A DNA stretch of 64,000 nucleotides, from positions 53,134,905 to 53,198,904 of the forward strand of contig CM023540.1 in NCBI GenBank assembly GCA_013350335.1, read 5' to 3'. The notes beneath the pieces were generated by a model that searched no databases, was not told the origin of the DNA, and worked only from the letters and a program-made list of their open reading frames with translations. The position numbers were made by a program, and so were the translations under genes. Numbering within the stretch: position 1 is the stretch's first letter; each line of letters starts with the position of its first letter. This stretch comes from Chimonanthus salicifolius. Its lineage: Eukaryota > Streptophyta > Magnoliopsida > Laurales > Calycanthaceae. Positions 12,261 through 24,234 of the stretch are shown here, one piece after another.

Positions 12261-14104
12261 TGTCACACCCCGCTCCTCCAACAACCTAAACGGGGCGTGA
12301 TCCAACGCATCGACATAACTAATGGGTCTTACATCACAGATTTGTTGCTAGGGAAATAAGTATATATTTTTTTAATTATAGATAAAATAACAAAGCCATC
12401 AAATCCTTCATGCCCAATCTTAATGCAGTGCATAAATTCTAATGTCATCCACAAAAATAGTAAGAGGAACAATATCTTCTATCAATATCAAGTCAAATCT
12501 CACAAGTTTGTTCACAATCCATTCCATAAAAATAAAACCAACTAATATTCTCAATGTTCTCTAACTACTCGAATCAACTAATTGAGTTTCAAAAGAATAA
12601 ATAACATTAACCAATAAAATCCAATCACATAATATCAACATCTAGCTAAGAATTTAAGTGTTGATTCATAGCAATTTCTACTTTTCAGCATTCTCCTCCA
12701 AGCCTAAATCTAGAAGAGTACCTGCAACGTAAGAGATATGAGCACCAAGCCCAGTAAAAGAATACAATAGCACATATTTGAAACATGATACCTCCAATAT
12801 CCTCAATGTAACACCATAAAAGGAATATTAAAAGCATAAGTAATTGAATATGCATTTAATGTCCATGCTCTATGCCATGCAATGCACAATGCTCAATGCA
12901 CATGCTCAGTGTCTCATCCATCCACAACAACACATACTGTATTTGGTGGCCTACCCACCGAAGCGAGACTAACATGACACCACATTTATTGTTCTACCAC
13001 AGAAGCGAGGCTAACACAACACCACATTTAGTGGTCTACTCACCGAAGCGAGGGTATCACATCGCCACATGAAGTGGCCTACCCACCGAACCGAGGCTAT
13101 CACAACACCACAATAAGTTTCCTACTCGTTGAAGTGAGGCTTATACCATCACCAAATAACAGTCTACGTGATCATTCATGGCTCAACAATCCAAACCTAC
13201 CACATGCGTGGGACTACTCACTAAAAGCGAGGCCATACACTACCACCGTTGTGGTCTACCTAAAAAATCACGGCTCACACCTCCATACCTGTCCCATGAA
13301 TATGAAAATGACATGCTCAATGCCATGCCTACCATGCATTATCTCTACCATCATGCTACATATTATGAATCATATTAGCATGCCATGAATTTCATCATCA
13401 ACAATATACTCCAGACATGCTTATATGATCTCAAATTAATGTAAACATCATATATATGTTCTAAAATATCAAATCTAACATCAATAATATCCCACGTACA
13501 TGATAATGAATCATATCGCAACATTATTATCATGGCAACACAATATCAAGAATCCATCTCAATCATACACCACAATACTAGTGGCTGATTTCCAACTATC
13601 TGGGCGAACTGAGTCTCCTCATGGCCACTAGAATACTTAGCCAATTCTGCTACATTACTGTGAGTAAGCACTAGATTACAGTCACTGTTCCAATATGTAC
13701 CCAGTCTATTTCATAGGTCCAACATTACATTCGAAAGCACAACACATCATGCAATATTTTCCATTGCTCAATCACATCAACAAAATAGAGAAGACCATGC
13801 ACAATAATGTATAGTGTATTGTTTTCCCTCACCTTAGAATTTGTAATGTGTATGAGATGAATCCAAGCGCTTTCCAAATTTCAGGATGTGTTGCACTTGA
13901 ATTTGTTTGAAGGTTCCAAGTATTGTTATTAATATCATGCCTATCAAATAATTTGAACAACCTGGATTCAATATTAATTAATTTATTTTAATAGCTACCT
14001 TTGTACCCAAAATGAAGGGACTGACCCAATAGAAGATGAGTTTGTAAACTTCAATTGGGGAAAATAATACAGTCGAATAAAACTAAGAAGAACGTACCTT
14101 TGAA
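12261..14104 (-). repeat. Chromovirus-type LTR fragment (minus)
   Basis: TGTCACACCCCG at 12261 resembles the minus-strand LTR ends at 46831, 51937 and 61464. The body is noncoding, rich in CATCACA/ATGC words and has a 43-46 bp tandem array. The right part ends where element A's truncated LTR begins (about 14105), so the true right end is not seen. Attribution rests on terminal motif and internal layout only. Confidence 0.5.
12945..13172 (+). repeat. Tandem repeat, about 45 bp x 5, in LTR
   Basis: Five diverged units of the form CTACYCACCGAAGCGAGGCT followed by a CACAACACCACA-like block. Unit length varies between about 43 and 46 bp. ORFs across it look like read-through of the repeat. Confidence 0.8.
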
Positions 14105-14498
14105 AAAGTCGGGTTGAAATTGAGGAGCCTTTAAGGAGTTTCCCTCCCAAACTAGGTCAAAAGACAGCTAGACTTAGATGCACAATCAGATACACGCTGT
14201 CACGATTCTCCCAGACGATCTCGAGGCCTCCAGAAAAAGTTTAAGTCCTCCAGACTGGGGACCAAGGATTTTCACAGTTCCATCCAGATTTGTTACCACA
14301 TGTTTTAGTCTCGAGGCTTGCAGAAAAGACTCGAGGCTGTAACATATTTTCAGATTTCCAATTTATTAAGCTATTAACTTCTAAGGTAATTGTGCTTGAG
14401 CTAAGGTCCAATAGGGTCTACTTACCTATGTGCCAATCATGTGTAGACTGTAGAACCTTCAATGCATAATACATCTTCTGGCAGATTTTAAACACCTT
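14105..14498 (-). repeat. Element A 3' LTR, left piece (truncated)
   Basis: Closely matches 20700-21040 of element A's 5' LTR (for example GAAATTGAGGAGCC and TAGATGCACAATCAGATAC). The R-U5 part is missing to the left. The LTR is interrupted at 14498 by a 2.6 kb insertion and resumes at 17105. Confidence 0.85.
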
Positions 14499-17099
14499 TG
14501 TTGATGTTTTAAAATTATAAATCTCGCAAGCGCACAAACCACTTATAGAATAGCGATTGAGTGCGGGTCGAACCTAAAGGAAAATCTCAAAATATATGAA
14601 TTAAAATTTAATTTGTGTTCCTTTAAAATGAATTATTTTCAAGAAATAGAACATTTATATGAGTCATGTATTTAACTTCGAAAATCAGCAAATAATATGT
14701 GTGAATTAATTGTCATTGAATTAAAATGGTGAATTAAATGATAATATTAATCATAGTCAAAATTACAAGTTATAAGATTAAAATACCACATTCCAATCTT
14801 CAATTGAATGAATTTTGAGAGAGTGTGTAAATACAAAGAATTTAAAGAATAAAATAATAACATGAATTAAAGAAAAAAGAATAAAACATACAAGATTTAG
14901 GTTAGAACAAAAATTATACAACAAACATAGAATCTAACATGATTAAAAGATAGAAAATTAAATTGCAAGAAAATGAATGACTGAAAATAAAAGTGCAGTA
15001 ACGTAAAGATCTAAAATTCACATAAAGATCTGAAATGCAATTCATACTCACTAATAAAGACAAGATTCAAAACTTTTAATTTAATTAATTAAATTTTAGT
15101 AATCAATATTCAACATTTACAATCAAGATCCTAATTAGTGCATTTGCTCATGTTTAATTAAATAAACAAAAGTTGCAAACTTGAAAGTAAAAGCAAATAA
15201 TCACAAAAGAATTCTAGAACTTGGATGTTTCAGGATTCTAAATGGATGTTTTGTATTTATTTCATGGAAGAATTCAGTACATGCACTTATAAATTAAATA
15301 CAAGAAAGACAACATAAAAATAAAATTTACAACTCTCACTTTGTAAATTCGAATGGTGCTCCTGTCTTCTTGTCTTTTGCTCCAGCCTTGGTCCTCTCAA
15401 GCTCCAAGTCCAATTCAAATTTTACCTCTTGGGTAATGGGGTATTTATAGACTTCAAAAGGAAATGGATGGCTTGGATTAAATCAAGGTTTAAGTTGGGA
15501 AATCAGGGGACTGGATTGGATCTAATTGGGAATGGGTGATGGAGATTTAAGTTTGGATTTTAGGGTTTCACAAGGAGGGTCACACGAATTTGGTGTGGCT
15601 TTCCTTCGTGGCTAAGCCAAGTTGGAGGGAAGATAGGAGATTATGAGATAAAATAGGTTTTGGATTAGCAATGGTGATTTTCGAATTTGCTATGTAGTTT
15701 TAGGGTTTATGCATGAGATGGTAAATGGATGGATGAGATTTGAAGATCGGATGATTGAATGGTGGAGATGGAAGGTAGTGATGTGGAGAGTTGACTATGC
15801 AACATGCGCATGAGGTGGCTATGGATGGAGCAAATCGTGTGGGATGCTTGGGAATTGAATGGTGAGGCGTGTTGGGATCTTAGGAGTGTATCTAGATGGT
15901 TTTTGGTCTAAGTGCATGGAGAGGTTTTAGGTTGAAAAAATCATGAGGATGTTGATGTGTAAAATAAACATGGAGGCTAGCTTGAACAACAAGTTGTTCA
16001 TTGCTTAGGGTTTTATGAATGGAGGGCTTAGATTAAATGGGGTTTTGATCTAATGGCTCTAAGGTATTTTAGGTAAAATAAATATAGGAAGTGGATGATG
16101 ATGATGGAGTGTTTGGATTCTAAGGTTGATCTTAGATGATTAGTGGAATGCATGAATTAATTTTAAGATGATGTATGTATGTGATGGATGCATGAGGAGG
16201 CTCTAGGTTTTCTAAGAGATGAATGAATGAATGTGATTGGATTACCTAATATCTAATGGCTAAGATAATCAATGCATGCAATGAATTCATGGATTAATAG
16301 GTGATGCATGGATGAATACTAATCTAAGGTTAAGATGATCATGATGATGATGGATGACCTAGATCTAATGATAGATGAATGGATGGGTTAGATTTAATGG
16401 TGGATTTAAGGTTTGATTTAATTTGGTATGTGAGATGGGGGGTTAAGATCTAAGATAGAAATTGGATGGTGTGGATGTGAAGTTGGGTTATGAGTTTATG
16501 GATAGATGGGTTGGACTTAGGTAAATTCGAATGTGGATCCATAGAGTTCATTGGACTTGGGCTTTGGATTTGGATATAGACCTCAACTCAGGTCCCTTTG
16601 AATTGGATTTGAGAGCTTGTGCCTTAGATGGACTGAGCTTACACATTGGCCTAGCCCAATGTGTGAAATGCACATGGGCTTGTATGTGGCTTGGCCCATT
16701 GAAGCTTTGTGGAGCATAGCTTGGCCCATTTGAACTATGTCATGGCCCAATGACTTGAAATTCAGGCTTTGGTACTTGGATTGTAGCTTTTAACCTCTAG
16801 AATTAAATAATTATTCAGTCACTTTAAATCTAAAAATTAATTAATTAATTTTGGACTCTCATAACTGGATCTAGATTAATTAATTTACATAAACATCCTA
16901 AAAAGTTACATAAAATAATATAATAATTCTAGGTATTCTCTTTAACTTTCAATCTTCTGTTGTTTTAGCTTGATTTTCCAGAACTTTCCATTTTTCACTA
17001 CAAAACTGACAAACTACACTAAATACATCATTATATACAAAATTGAGGATTACCTGGCCCAAAATCAGGGGTAAAAATGTAATATTTTAATGCTCAACA
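14499..17099. mobile_element. 2.6 kb noncoding LTR-like insertion, TGTTGA...TCAACA
   Basis: A discrete insertion in element A's LTR. The ends are TGTTGATG and CTCAACA (6-bp inverted termini TGTTGA/TCAACA), flanked by 5-bp repeats ACCTT (14494-14498) and ATCTT (17100-17104). The uninterrupted homologous site at about 21040 reads GACATCTTCAAATTC. TG...CA ends with a 5-bp duplication fit an LTR-retrotransposon product, so this is probably a solo LTR of a large element or a short noncoding derivative. No coding frame, primer site or polypurine tract was found. The sequence from about 15440 to 16500 is strikingly G-rich and C-poor on the plus strand, with many ATGGATG words. A second, 5'-truncated copy lies at 59820-61067. 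Confidence 0.75.
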
Positions 17100-17104
17100 A
17101 TCTT

Positions 17105-17170
17105 CAAATTCTTCCAAGGCAAGGACACACACGGTCACGGAATTGACAAAACACAGACTCGGTCAAACCG
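17105..17170 (-). repeat. Element A 3' LTR, right piece (U3 start)
   Basis: Resumes the LTR after the nested insertion (CAAATTCTTCCAAGGCAAGG) and ends in ...GTCTTAACA, the minus-strand TGTTAAGAC start, adjacent to the polypurine tract. Confidence 0.85.
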
Positions 17171-17210
17171 AAGTCTTAACAATCTCCCCCTTTGTCAATT
17201 TCGTAACAAA
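17171..17210 (-). other. Polypurine tract of element A (minus)
   Basis: On the plus strand ATCTCCCCCTTTGTCAATT, which reads on the minus strand as AAAGGGGGAGAT directly before the LTR's TGTTAAG. The same motif precedes the 3' LTRs of B and D. Confidence 0.85.
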
Positions 17211-17639
17211 ACCTAAACTTTAACAAATACATCTCATTTATCCCCCTTTACAATGAAATATAAGTCCTTGAAAAAAAAAAAAAAAAAGGGACAACTCAAA
17301 CAATAACTATGTCAAGACTTGAATTTCTTACACTATCACTTTTCTCCCCCTAAAATGATGCCTGTAAAAAAATTCCTACAAAAAAAAATAGGCAACTAGG
17401 TGGGATTTTGAAATTTCTCTCCCTCAACATTAGTATGATTTTCTCCCGCTTATTGTCATAAATTGACAAAATGTGCTACACAATAATATCATGGAGAAAC
17501 ATATTGAACAAAACATCAGTTTTAAATAAGTACTTATTCTAATATTTGAAATCAAGAAAGATCCACCGCCAAACCAATTTGTCAGATCCTCAAAAAAACA
17601 CATTTTCCTATTAGGTGAAAGGAGGATCTTAAAACATCA

Positions 17640-19560
17640 AGAGGCCTAAACACACCTTCTCACCTTTTGAACCCAGTTTGCATTGAATGAAGATCGCCAG
17701 AGGGTTGAACTGGGATTCTTGGAGCCAGCTCTATGTTTGAGAAACTCTTTTAGCAAATCTGTTGCTATTTGGTTTAAGAGCTGATTTTGATCTCTTCTTT
17801 GAAAATTTTGCTTGACATTGTCCCTTCTATAATGTACCTTTTGTTGGACAAAAGTAAACTTCTCTTTCTTAGGGGACATTAGGTGACCCAAGTTTTCACA
17901 GTAGTAGCATGCTATACTAGAAGATTTAGAGAAGGAATGCTTACCTTTCACAAACACAGTTTTGGAGTTAGGTTTCTTATTCTTTTTCTCATCAAAGCCT
18001 AACGAGTTTTATCACCAAATTGTTTTCCAATGTTGAGGAGTTTTTCAAGTTTTTCTTCTCCTTGAGTAAATTTATTTTCAAATTTTACTTTATGGCTCTT
18101 TAATTTATTTAATTCAACAACCAGCCTTTGGTTTTCAGATATAGATTTTGATTCAGCTTCTTTTTAGTTTAAAATTTTCATCTTGAGCCAATTTTAGTCT
18201 TTGTTAAAGACATAGATTTTCTTCTTGAATCGCCTTCAAATTTCCTTTCTTAGATATTACTTGATTTTCCAATTTAATAATTTCATTATTAGATTTATTG
18301 AGTCTTTTAGCCAAACCTTTGCTTTCTAAGAACAAAGTACCATAAGCTTCTTGAAAGACATCATCCTCAATGTCTGATCCGTCACTATCTCTTTCAACAT
18401 TTGAAGCATTTTGAGGATCATAAAAGATGCAAGCAATGAAACCTTTCGTCATGACAACATCTTCACGGGTTGACACTTCGGATTCACTTTCATATTGTGA
18501 TGAGTCTTCTTCCACCATAGTGGGCATGGCTTCCTCTTTAGATCTCCTCTTAGACGGGCATTCATAAGCAAAGTGCCCATATCCATCACAATTAAAACAT
18601 TGAGTTTCTTTGGGCTTGCATTTTTCTTTGATTTTATCTTTTGATTTTTCTTTTGAAAAATGTATTTTACTTTTATTAAATTCTCTAGTCTTCTTTATTT
18701 AATCTTCTTCTCTCTTTTCTCATTCTAAAATTTCTTAAGAAACTTTTAGCAAGAATGGCAACCTCTTCATCTGTATCATTTTCTGAGTCATCAGATTCTT
18801 CATCCTTTTTGAATTTCGGTTTTAGAAAATATTTTAGAGTAATTGATTTCTTCTTAGGTTTTTCATCATTAAAGTGAGACTCATAGGTTTACAGAGACCA
18901 TACTAAGTACATCTACCCTCATTAGAGACACATATCTGTACTCTTCAATGGCGGCTAACTTGGGCTTAAATCTTTTGAGCAAATTTCTTAGTATTTTGGT
19001 ACAAATGTTAGATTCAGAGATTATTTCACCTAAGGCCCACATGGAATTTACAATGTCACTTAGTTTCGAATAGAACTCCATAAACATTTCATTTTTCTCC
19101 AAACGTATGTTACCAAACTTTGCCTGGAGGATTTGGAGTTTCGACCTCTTAACAGCTGAGGTTCCCTCATGTGTTTTTTCTAAGATGTCCCATGCATCTT
19201 TGGCTATCGCACATGTTATTATACATTTGAACTCATCTGGTGAGACAACACAGTTAATGGCTTTTAAAGCCTTTCAATTTACAGTATATAGAGTCTTTTC
19301 CATGTTAGTCCACGTAAAGTATTCCTTAGGTTTAGAACCAATGACTTGCGTTACAGATTTACCTGCTTCATCCTTAGTCAATTTTTCAATGATTTCCTCC
19401 ATAGGATGGTCCTAACCCCTTACTACTGATTCCCAGACGACTCCATCAAGGGATATGAAAAACATTTTCATTGTTGCCTTCTAGGAGGCGTAGTTTGAGC
19501 CGTCAAAGTAGGGTGGTATAAAAACAGAGTGATTCTCACCTCTATACATGATTCTAGTAC
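17640..19560 (-). pseudogene. SIRE-like gag of element A (gag-only, decayed)
   Basis: Minus-strand gag in pieces. The N-terminal block reads PYFDGSNYAS, then DAWDILEKTHEGTS and MFMEFYSKLSDIVNSMWALGE (DUF4219/UBN2-like capsid region, about 18880-19500). A CCHC-like segment is near 18590. An acidic, coiled-coil part is at 18204-18527 (GFIACIFYDPQ, DDVFQEAYGTLFLESKGLAKRL). A second knuckle-like CYYCENLGHL is near 17890. The frame ends at 17646 with NANWVQKVRRCV and a stop. In autonomous SIRE-type elements the protease follows here. Instead only about 430 bp of noncoding DNA precede the polypurine tract, so pol is absent rather than merely mutated. Multiple stops and frameshifts. Confidence 0.85.
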
Positions 19561-19600
19561 AAGATCAACTCGTACTATTAAGTCTAACTCAAAGTAACCA

Positions 19601-21120
19601 AGCTCTTGATGCCAATTGAAAATCCGTTACTAAAACGATGCAAGACCTAGAGAGAGAGGGGGGGTGTGAATAGGTCTGATCCGATTTTATTTTCCTTTTT
19701 AAAATAAACCAATTTAACAATATGTGCTGCAGAATAAACGTGTGTGCAAGTGATAAACAAATAAATCAAACCATCAAAGCAAACCACACAAGCAAAGCAG
19801 TATATAATGGTTCGGTTCACCTGAACCTACATCCACTGTCAGACTTCCCAACTCTCGGGTCGTCCCAATATACTATGAATGGGCTTCACACCCATTTAGT
19901 ACATCGAAGTTTTTTTTATAGAGGTTCGACCCAAATGGTCTATTCCTCGACACCTTTTTTTTTTGGTAGTTCTAACACAGTGTTCTAATCCACCTTACAA
20001 TGATATCAAAATAAAATGAAAAGAGAAACACTTGCCTTGAGGCTTAACAATTCTTCGAATGACGTATTCTTCTTGTAAATATCTCTGCGCCTTGTTCCTT
20101 TAGATGAGGTCCATCTTTGTTGAGTATTGGCACAACAGAACATGGGTACTAGGATAGGTATATGACTGATTTTGGATGCTAGAGAAACATCATCATCTTC
20201 ATCAAAAACCAATCTTTGAATACTAATCATATCCTTGTCAAAGGATGATGAAGATGAAGACGTAAGGGAATGGGAAGGTCTCTGGGCTATCTGAGATTTT
20301 TTCAATCTGCAGGTCTATAGCTTAAAATAGAACAGCCAAGTATTTATAAACAGATCTTCCAACGGTTCAGTCTAGAGGCCTCCAGATTTTCTTTGAGGCC
20401 TCCAGCCTGTATAAGGTTATACAGAAGACTAGATATTCAAATTTCAAACGTAACTCTAATAATATTTAGTCAAAGACAAATCACACATACGCCACCTGTA
20501 CTTGATTTCAAATATGGATATTTGACTTAATGAAATATGAACTGGCAAAATATTTTCAAAATCAAATGGGAGCCTCTTGAAAATATTCCAGTATTGTAAA
20601 GATTTTGAAATTGAGAAGCGTCCAAAGATTTTTACAATTTTGTAACGTTTTCGAAATTGATGAGCCTCTAAGGATTTTTAGAATTTTGTAAAGTTTTCGA
20701 AATTGAGGAGCCTCTAAGGATTTTTTTTCCTCCCAAACTAAGTCAAAGGACATCTAGACTTAGATGCACAATCAGATACAAGCTGTCACGATTCTCCAAG
20801 ACAATCTTGAGGCCTCCAGAAAAAGTTTGAGGCCTCCAGACTAGGGACCAAGGATTTTCATAGTTCCATCTAGATTTGTTCCCACACGTTGTAGTCTCGA
20901 GGCCTCCAGAAAAAGCTCAAGGCTATAACATATTTTCAGATTTCCAATTTATTAAGCCATTGACTTACGTGTATGCCAATCATGTGTAGGCTGTAGAACC
21001 TTCAATGCATAGTAGATCTTCTGGCAGATTTTAGACATCTTCAAATTCTTCCAAGGCAAGGACACACACATGGTCATGGAATTGACAAAACACAGAATCG
21101 GTCAAACCGAGGCCCTAACA
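19601..21120 (-). repeat. Element A 5' LTR with primer-binding-site remnant (minus)
   Basis: LTR 19617-21120 (1504 bp), plus-strand ends TGAAAATCC...GGCCCTAACA. A worn primer site (GCTCTTGATGCCA, 19602-19614) abuts it on the internal side. Minus TATA box at about 20340-20349 (TATTTATAAA on plus). Between TATA and the LTR start lie repeated GAGGCCTCCAGA motifs (20370-20925). R-U5 carries the shared SIRE-like landmarks (GGTGTGAATAGG, CATCCACTGTCAGACTTCCC). A 46-bp tandem repeat occupies 20601-20730. Confidence 0.88.
20601..20730 (+). repeat. 46-bp tandem repeat, 3 copies, in element A U3
   Basis: Units start at 20601, 20647 and 20693 with G.TTT.GAAATTGA.GAGCC-like sequence and TCTAAGGATTTTTA. 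The period is an exact 46 bp. It lies between the TATA box and the palindromic motif cluster. Confidence 0.85.
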
Positions 21121-21883
21121 CTAACTAGTCCAAATATTAGGTGTAAAATAGTCATTTTACCGTGGACATCATGTGCGTACTCGCACTCTCATACTACCCG
21201 TACCAACTCTCACAATCGCACAACCAGTGCCGACTCGCATTCTCACACTACCCATAGTACTTGCACATGAAGTATGTCCTAATACCAACTTAGGGTAGAC
21301 TCGACGCTACCAATACCCTATCCGAAGACAGCCTACCATACTCTAAGGAGTATGTGAACCCATACTCACACACCTAGAAGTATATAATCCACATCCCCAT
21401 GTTAGTCACAGTCACACAGATATCCACTTCGCACCCTAAGTACCCACACTGTACTAAGGGAATTCTCTAGGTCCAAACGTAGCCTAGTCCCCATGCCCCA
21501 CTGGTATCCCACACTAGTACTAGCTACATGGATGCACTTACCACTACACATGTTATCATACAAAGCATTCTTCAAATTATGTATAGCATAGTGGATATTT
21601 CAATTGCTATCTACCACATGCATCACTACAGCATAATAACATGTATCATACAAGTCATCTGCATATTATCACATTAGTCTTACAACATGCTATATCGTTA
21701 TCAACCTGACATGTTGTTGCATTATCAATCAGCATGTTTATCACACAACACATGTCATCATATTATCCAACCAACAGATTATCATAATATCAAGACAATA
21801 CGCTAACATACTATCAATCAACATATTATCACTTGATTAAATCCACATACTATCACCCAACATCATCATTATGATATCAAACA
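21121..21883. repeat. Probable chromovirus-type LTR remnant, left part
   Basis: Noncoding, C- and A-rich on the plus strand with recurring ACATGTTATCA and CATCACTA words like those in the LTR at 61464-64000. It is interrupted by a solo LTR (21884-23709) and continues to about 23930. No terminal motif seen, so the assignment is tentative. Confidence 0.35.
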
Positions 21884-23709
21884 TGAAAGTCCCCTTGGGA
21901 GCTAGAACAACACGATTGACCCTACGGGGGGGTGAATAGGTCAATCTAAAAACGTTGGTCCTTTTTTAAATTACGTGATTGATTAGTTTAAGCGCAGCGG
22001 GTATAACAATCAAGTGAGTGTCTGTTAGCAAATGTGATTAAACAATCAACATAAGAAAATAGCTCTAACACAACAAACATAAGGACACAAAATATATAAT
22101 GGTTTGGTTCGCCAACTTACATCCATTGTTAGGACTTGCTCAACCTTGAGCTATCCCCATATTCACTAAGTAGGGACTTATCCCTCACAATTAGATTAAG
22201 AATTCCACCTTACTCAATCGGCTGAAAATTTCACCCACTACTGTAGAATAGGAATTCCACCTACCCAATTGGTTGAGAATTCCACCCACCACTGTGCCAG
22301 AGACGACGCTGTACAGTTTTTTATAGTGGTTCCCGAGCCAATCCTCCTTATTCCACTTTCGAGAAAAAGGTCTTAAAAACAAAATTAAAACCAAGAAGCA
22401 CTTGCCTTTGAAGCTCTTTCTCGCGGATGTGTGTTTCTTCAAGATCCCACACAAAGTCTACCGACGCTCTTCCTTGTAGCCGTTGTAACTCAATCACAAT
22501 CTTAGGGTGACAAGAAAACTTGTTTTACCACAACTTTCCTAGTTTATGTCTTTCATCTCTTTCTCACTTTCAAACTCAATCAATAGATTGGTTGTTTATG
22601 ATTTTTCTTTCCTCATCTCTTTCTCATTTTCAAACTCAATCAATAGATTGATTGTTTATGATTTATATTTCCTCATCTCTTTCTCACTTTCAAACTCAAT
22701 CAATAGATTGATTGTTTATGATTCTCATTACAAAAGTGTTAATCGTTCCTTAGAGTATATAACTCTTCTCAGCTTAAGGAAGATAGTTAAACGATCGCCC
22801 AACATTCATATTTATAGAGGAGTTTCAACGGTTTTTCTGATTGTCCAGTATCGATAAGTCGGTGGCACTGATGGGTTGGTCTTCATATATATTACCGTTC
22901 AACCACCCGACCATTGCGCATTAAATGCACTCCTAACGGCTTTTTTACTTCCCAGTCGACAGGTCGGTGTCGCCGATGGGTCGACAGTTATGGCACCGAG
23001 GGGTCGGTCCATACGAGAGACTTGATCTGAGGCAACACCATGCTAACAGTAGTTTCAAGTCTAGAAACCTGTCTTACACAGAAGACATGTCGTCTTTTAC
23101 CGAGGGGTCGGTCTTGGCACTCTCAATCGGTCTTGAACAACCGATATGTTTGTTTTCTCAAGAGCCCATTTGAGTTCACAGTCTAGAACTCACAAGTCCT
23201 TTACCGATGAGTCATCGACCACGAGGGGTCGTTTAAGTTCATCACCGAGGGGTCGGTGCATACGAGACTCTCGGTCAGAGGCTTCCCAAAATGACAGTTC
23301 TTTGATCCAGAATCTCTATCAAACTGGCCGACCAGTCCTTGACCACGATGGGTTGATCCTGTCTTCACCGAGGGGTCGGTAAGAACGACTGGTCGAGTTG
23401 CCAGTGAAGCCAATTACATATTTCCAAGTTGGGTTCCAATTCATTGTCCAGCTTCCTCTCTAGGCTTCTTAATGGTTTTACCAATTGTTCAACTAAGCCT
23501 AGGAATGGTCATCTCTAAGGTGTGGGTACCAGCTAAAGTCATCTATGGCTAAATATCAGCTTTTGTGATTGCCATGACAATGAGCTTTGAACCTGGTGGA
23601 GTACGATCTTCATTTTTTATCATCTTGAGTCTTCAAGCTTCTTAACAAGTGCTTCTTTCCGAGTCTTGAAATTGACAAATAGGGACTTGGTAAAACCGGG
23701 GCACTAACA
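21884..23709 (-). mobile_element. Solo SIRE-like LTR (minus), near-matching TSD
   Basis: Plus-strand ends TGAAAGTCCCC...GGGGCACTAACA, 1826 bp. The flanks are AAACA (21879-21883) and CAACA (23710-23714), a 5-bp duplication with one difference. There is no primer site on the left and no polypurine tract on the right, as expected for a solo LTR. R-U5 has the usual landmarks (GGTGAATAGGTC, CATCCATTGTTAGGACTTGC). Minus TATA box near 22808-22817 (ATTTATAGAG on plus). U3 contains four copies of MCCGAGGGGTCGGT plus CGATGGGTCGA variants (22954-23380). An exact 60-bp tandem triplication lies at 22550-22725. Confidence 0.85.
22550..22725 (+). repeat. 60-bp tandem repeat x 3 in solo LTR
   Basis: Three units with an exact 60-bp period contain CAAACTCAATCAATAGATTG and GTTTATGATT. 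The related LTR at 42440 has a single diverged copy. A plus-strand ORF across it (22546-22857) only translates the repeat as 20-residue units. Confidence 0.95.
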
Positions 23710-24234
23710 CAACATACCACATACATACGACATGAGTACACCTGGGTGGTTCCCCTGCCACATGATCATTGCAACATTTCCCATGCCAAGTGGCTCTAAA
23801 CATATAAGGGTCCCCACCCTTAGCAATCCATGTCCAAAAATCACAAAATAGTTATATATGCAATTAATGTATGCTAAAACAAGTGTGGTAAGTCCCCTCA
23901 TCTAAATGCTAAATGGAATCCGTGTTTCGATGAATCTAGGCCTATATGAATTGAAGGGATCTCCGTCTTACTACAAATACATATAATTGAAATTCAAGTA
24001 TCAATCTAATTTGTACTTTATGGATTTTTGCCGAGCTTAGAGACAAGTTTAAACTATAAAGTGGCCTATTTCTAATGTGATACCAATGGTTTTGATTGAA
24101 AATTTTCAAATCATTTTAGTTTTAAAGTTTGTGCTTATATTTGACTATATAGTAGGTTTAGATCTAACACTTCAAATTTCAAATGGGACTGAATTGCTAA
24201 GTATTTCATATGTTTATTACTAGTCAAACTTGGG
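23710..24234. other. Continuation of LTR remnant and AT-rich spacer
   Basis: The first about 220 bp continue the noncoding sequence interrupted by the solo LTR. The rest is AT-rich DNA with no feature recognised, up to the truncated copia fragment. Confidence 0.35.

Noticed and set aside
22546..22857. 103-codon ORF with a 20-residue repeat
   Set aside because: It only translates the 60-bp tandem repeat of an LTR; no start context or homologous domain.
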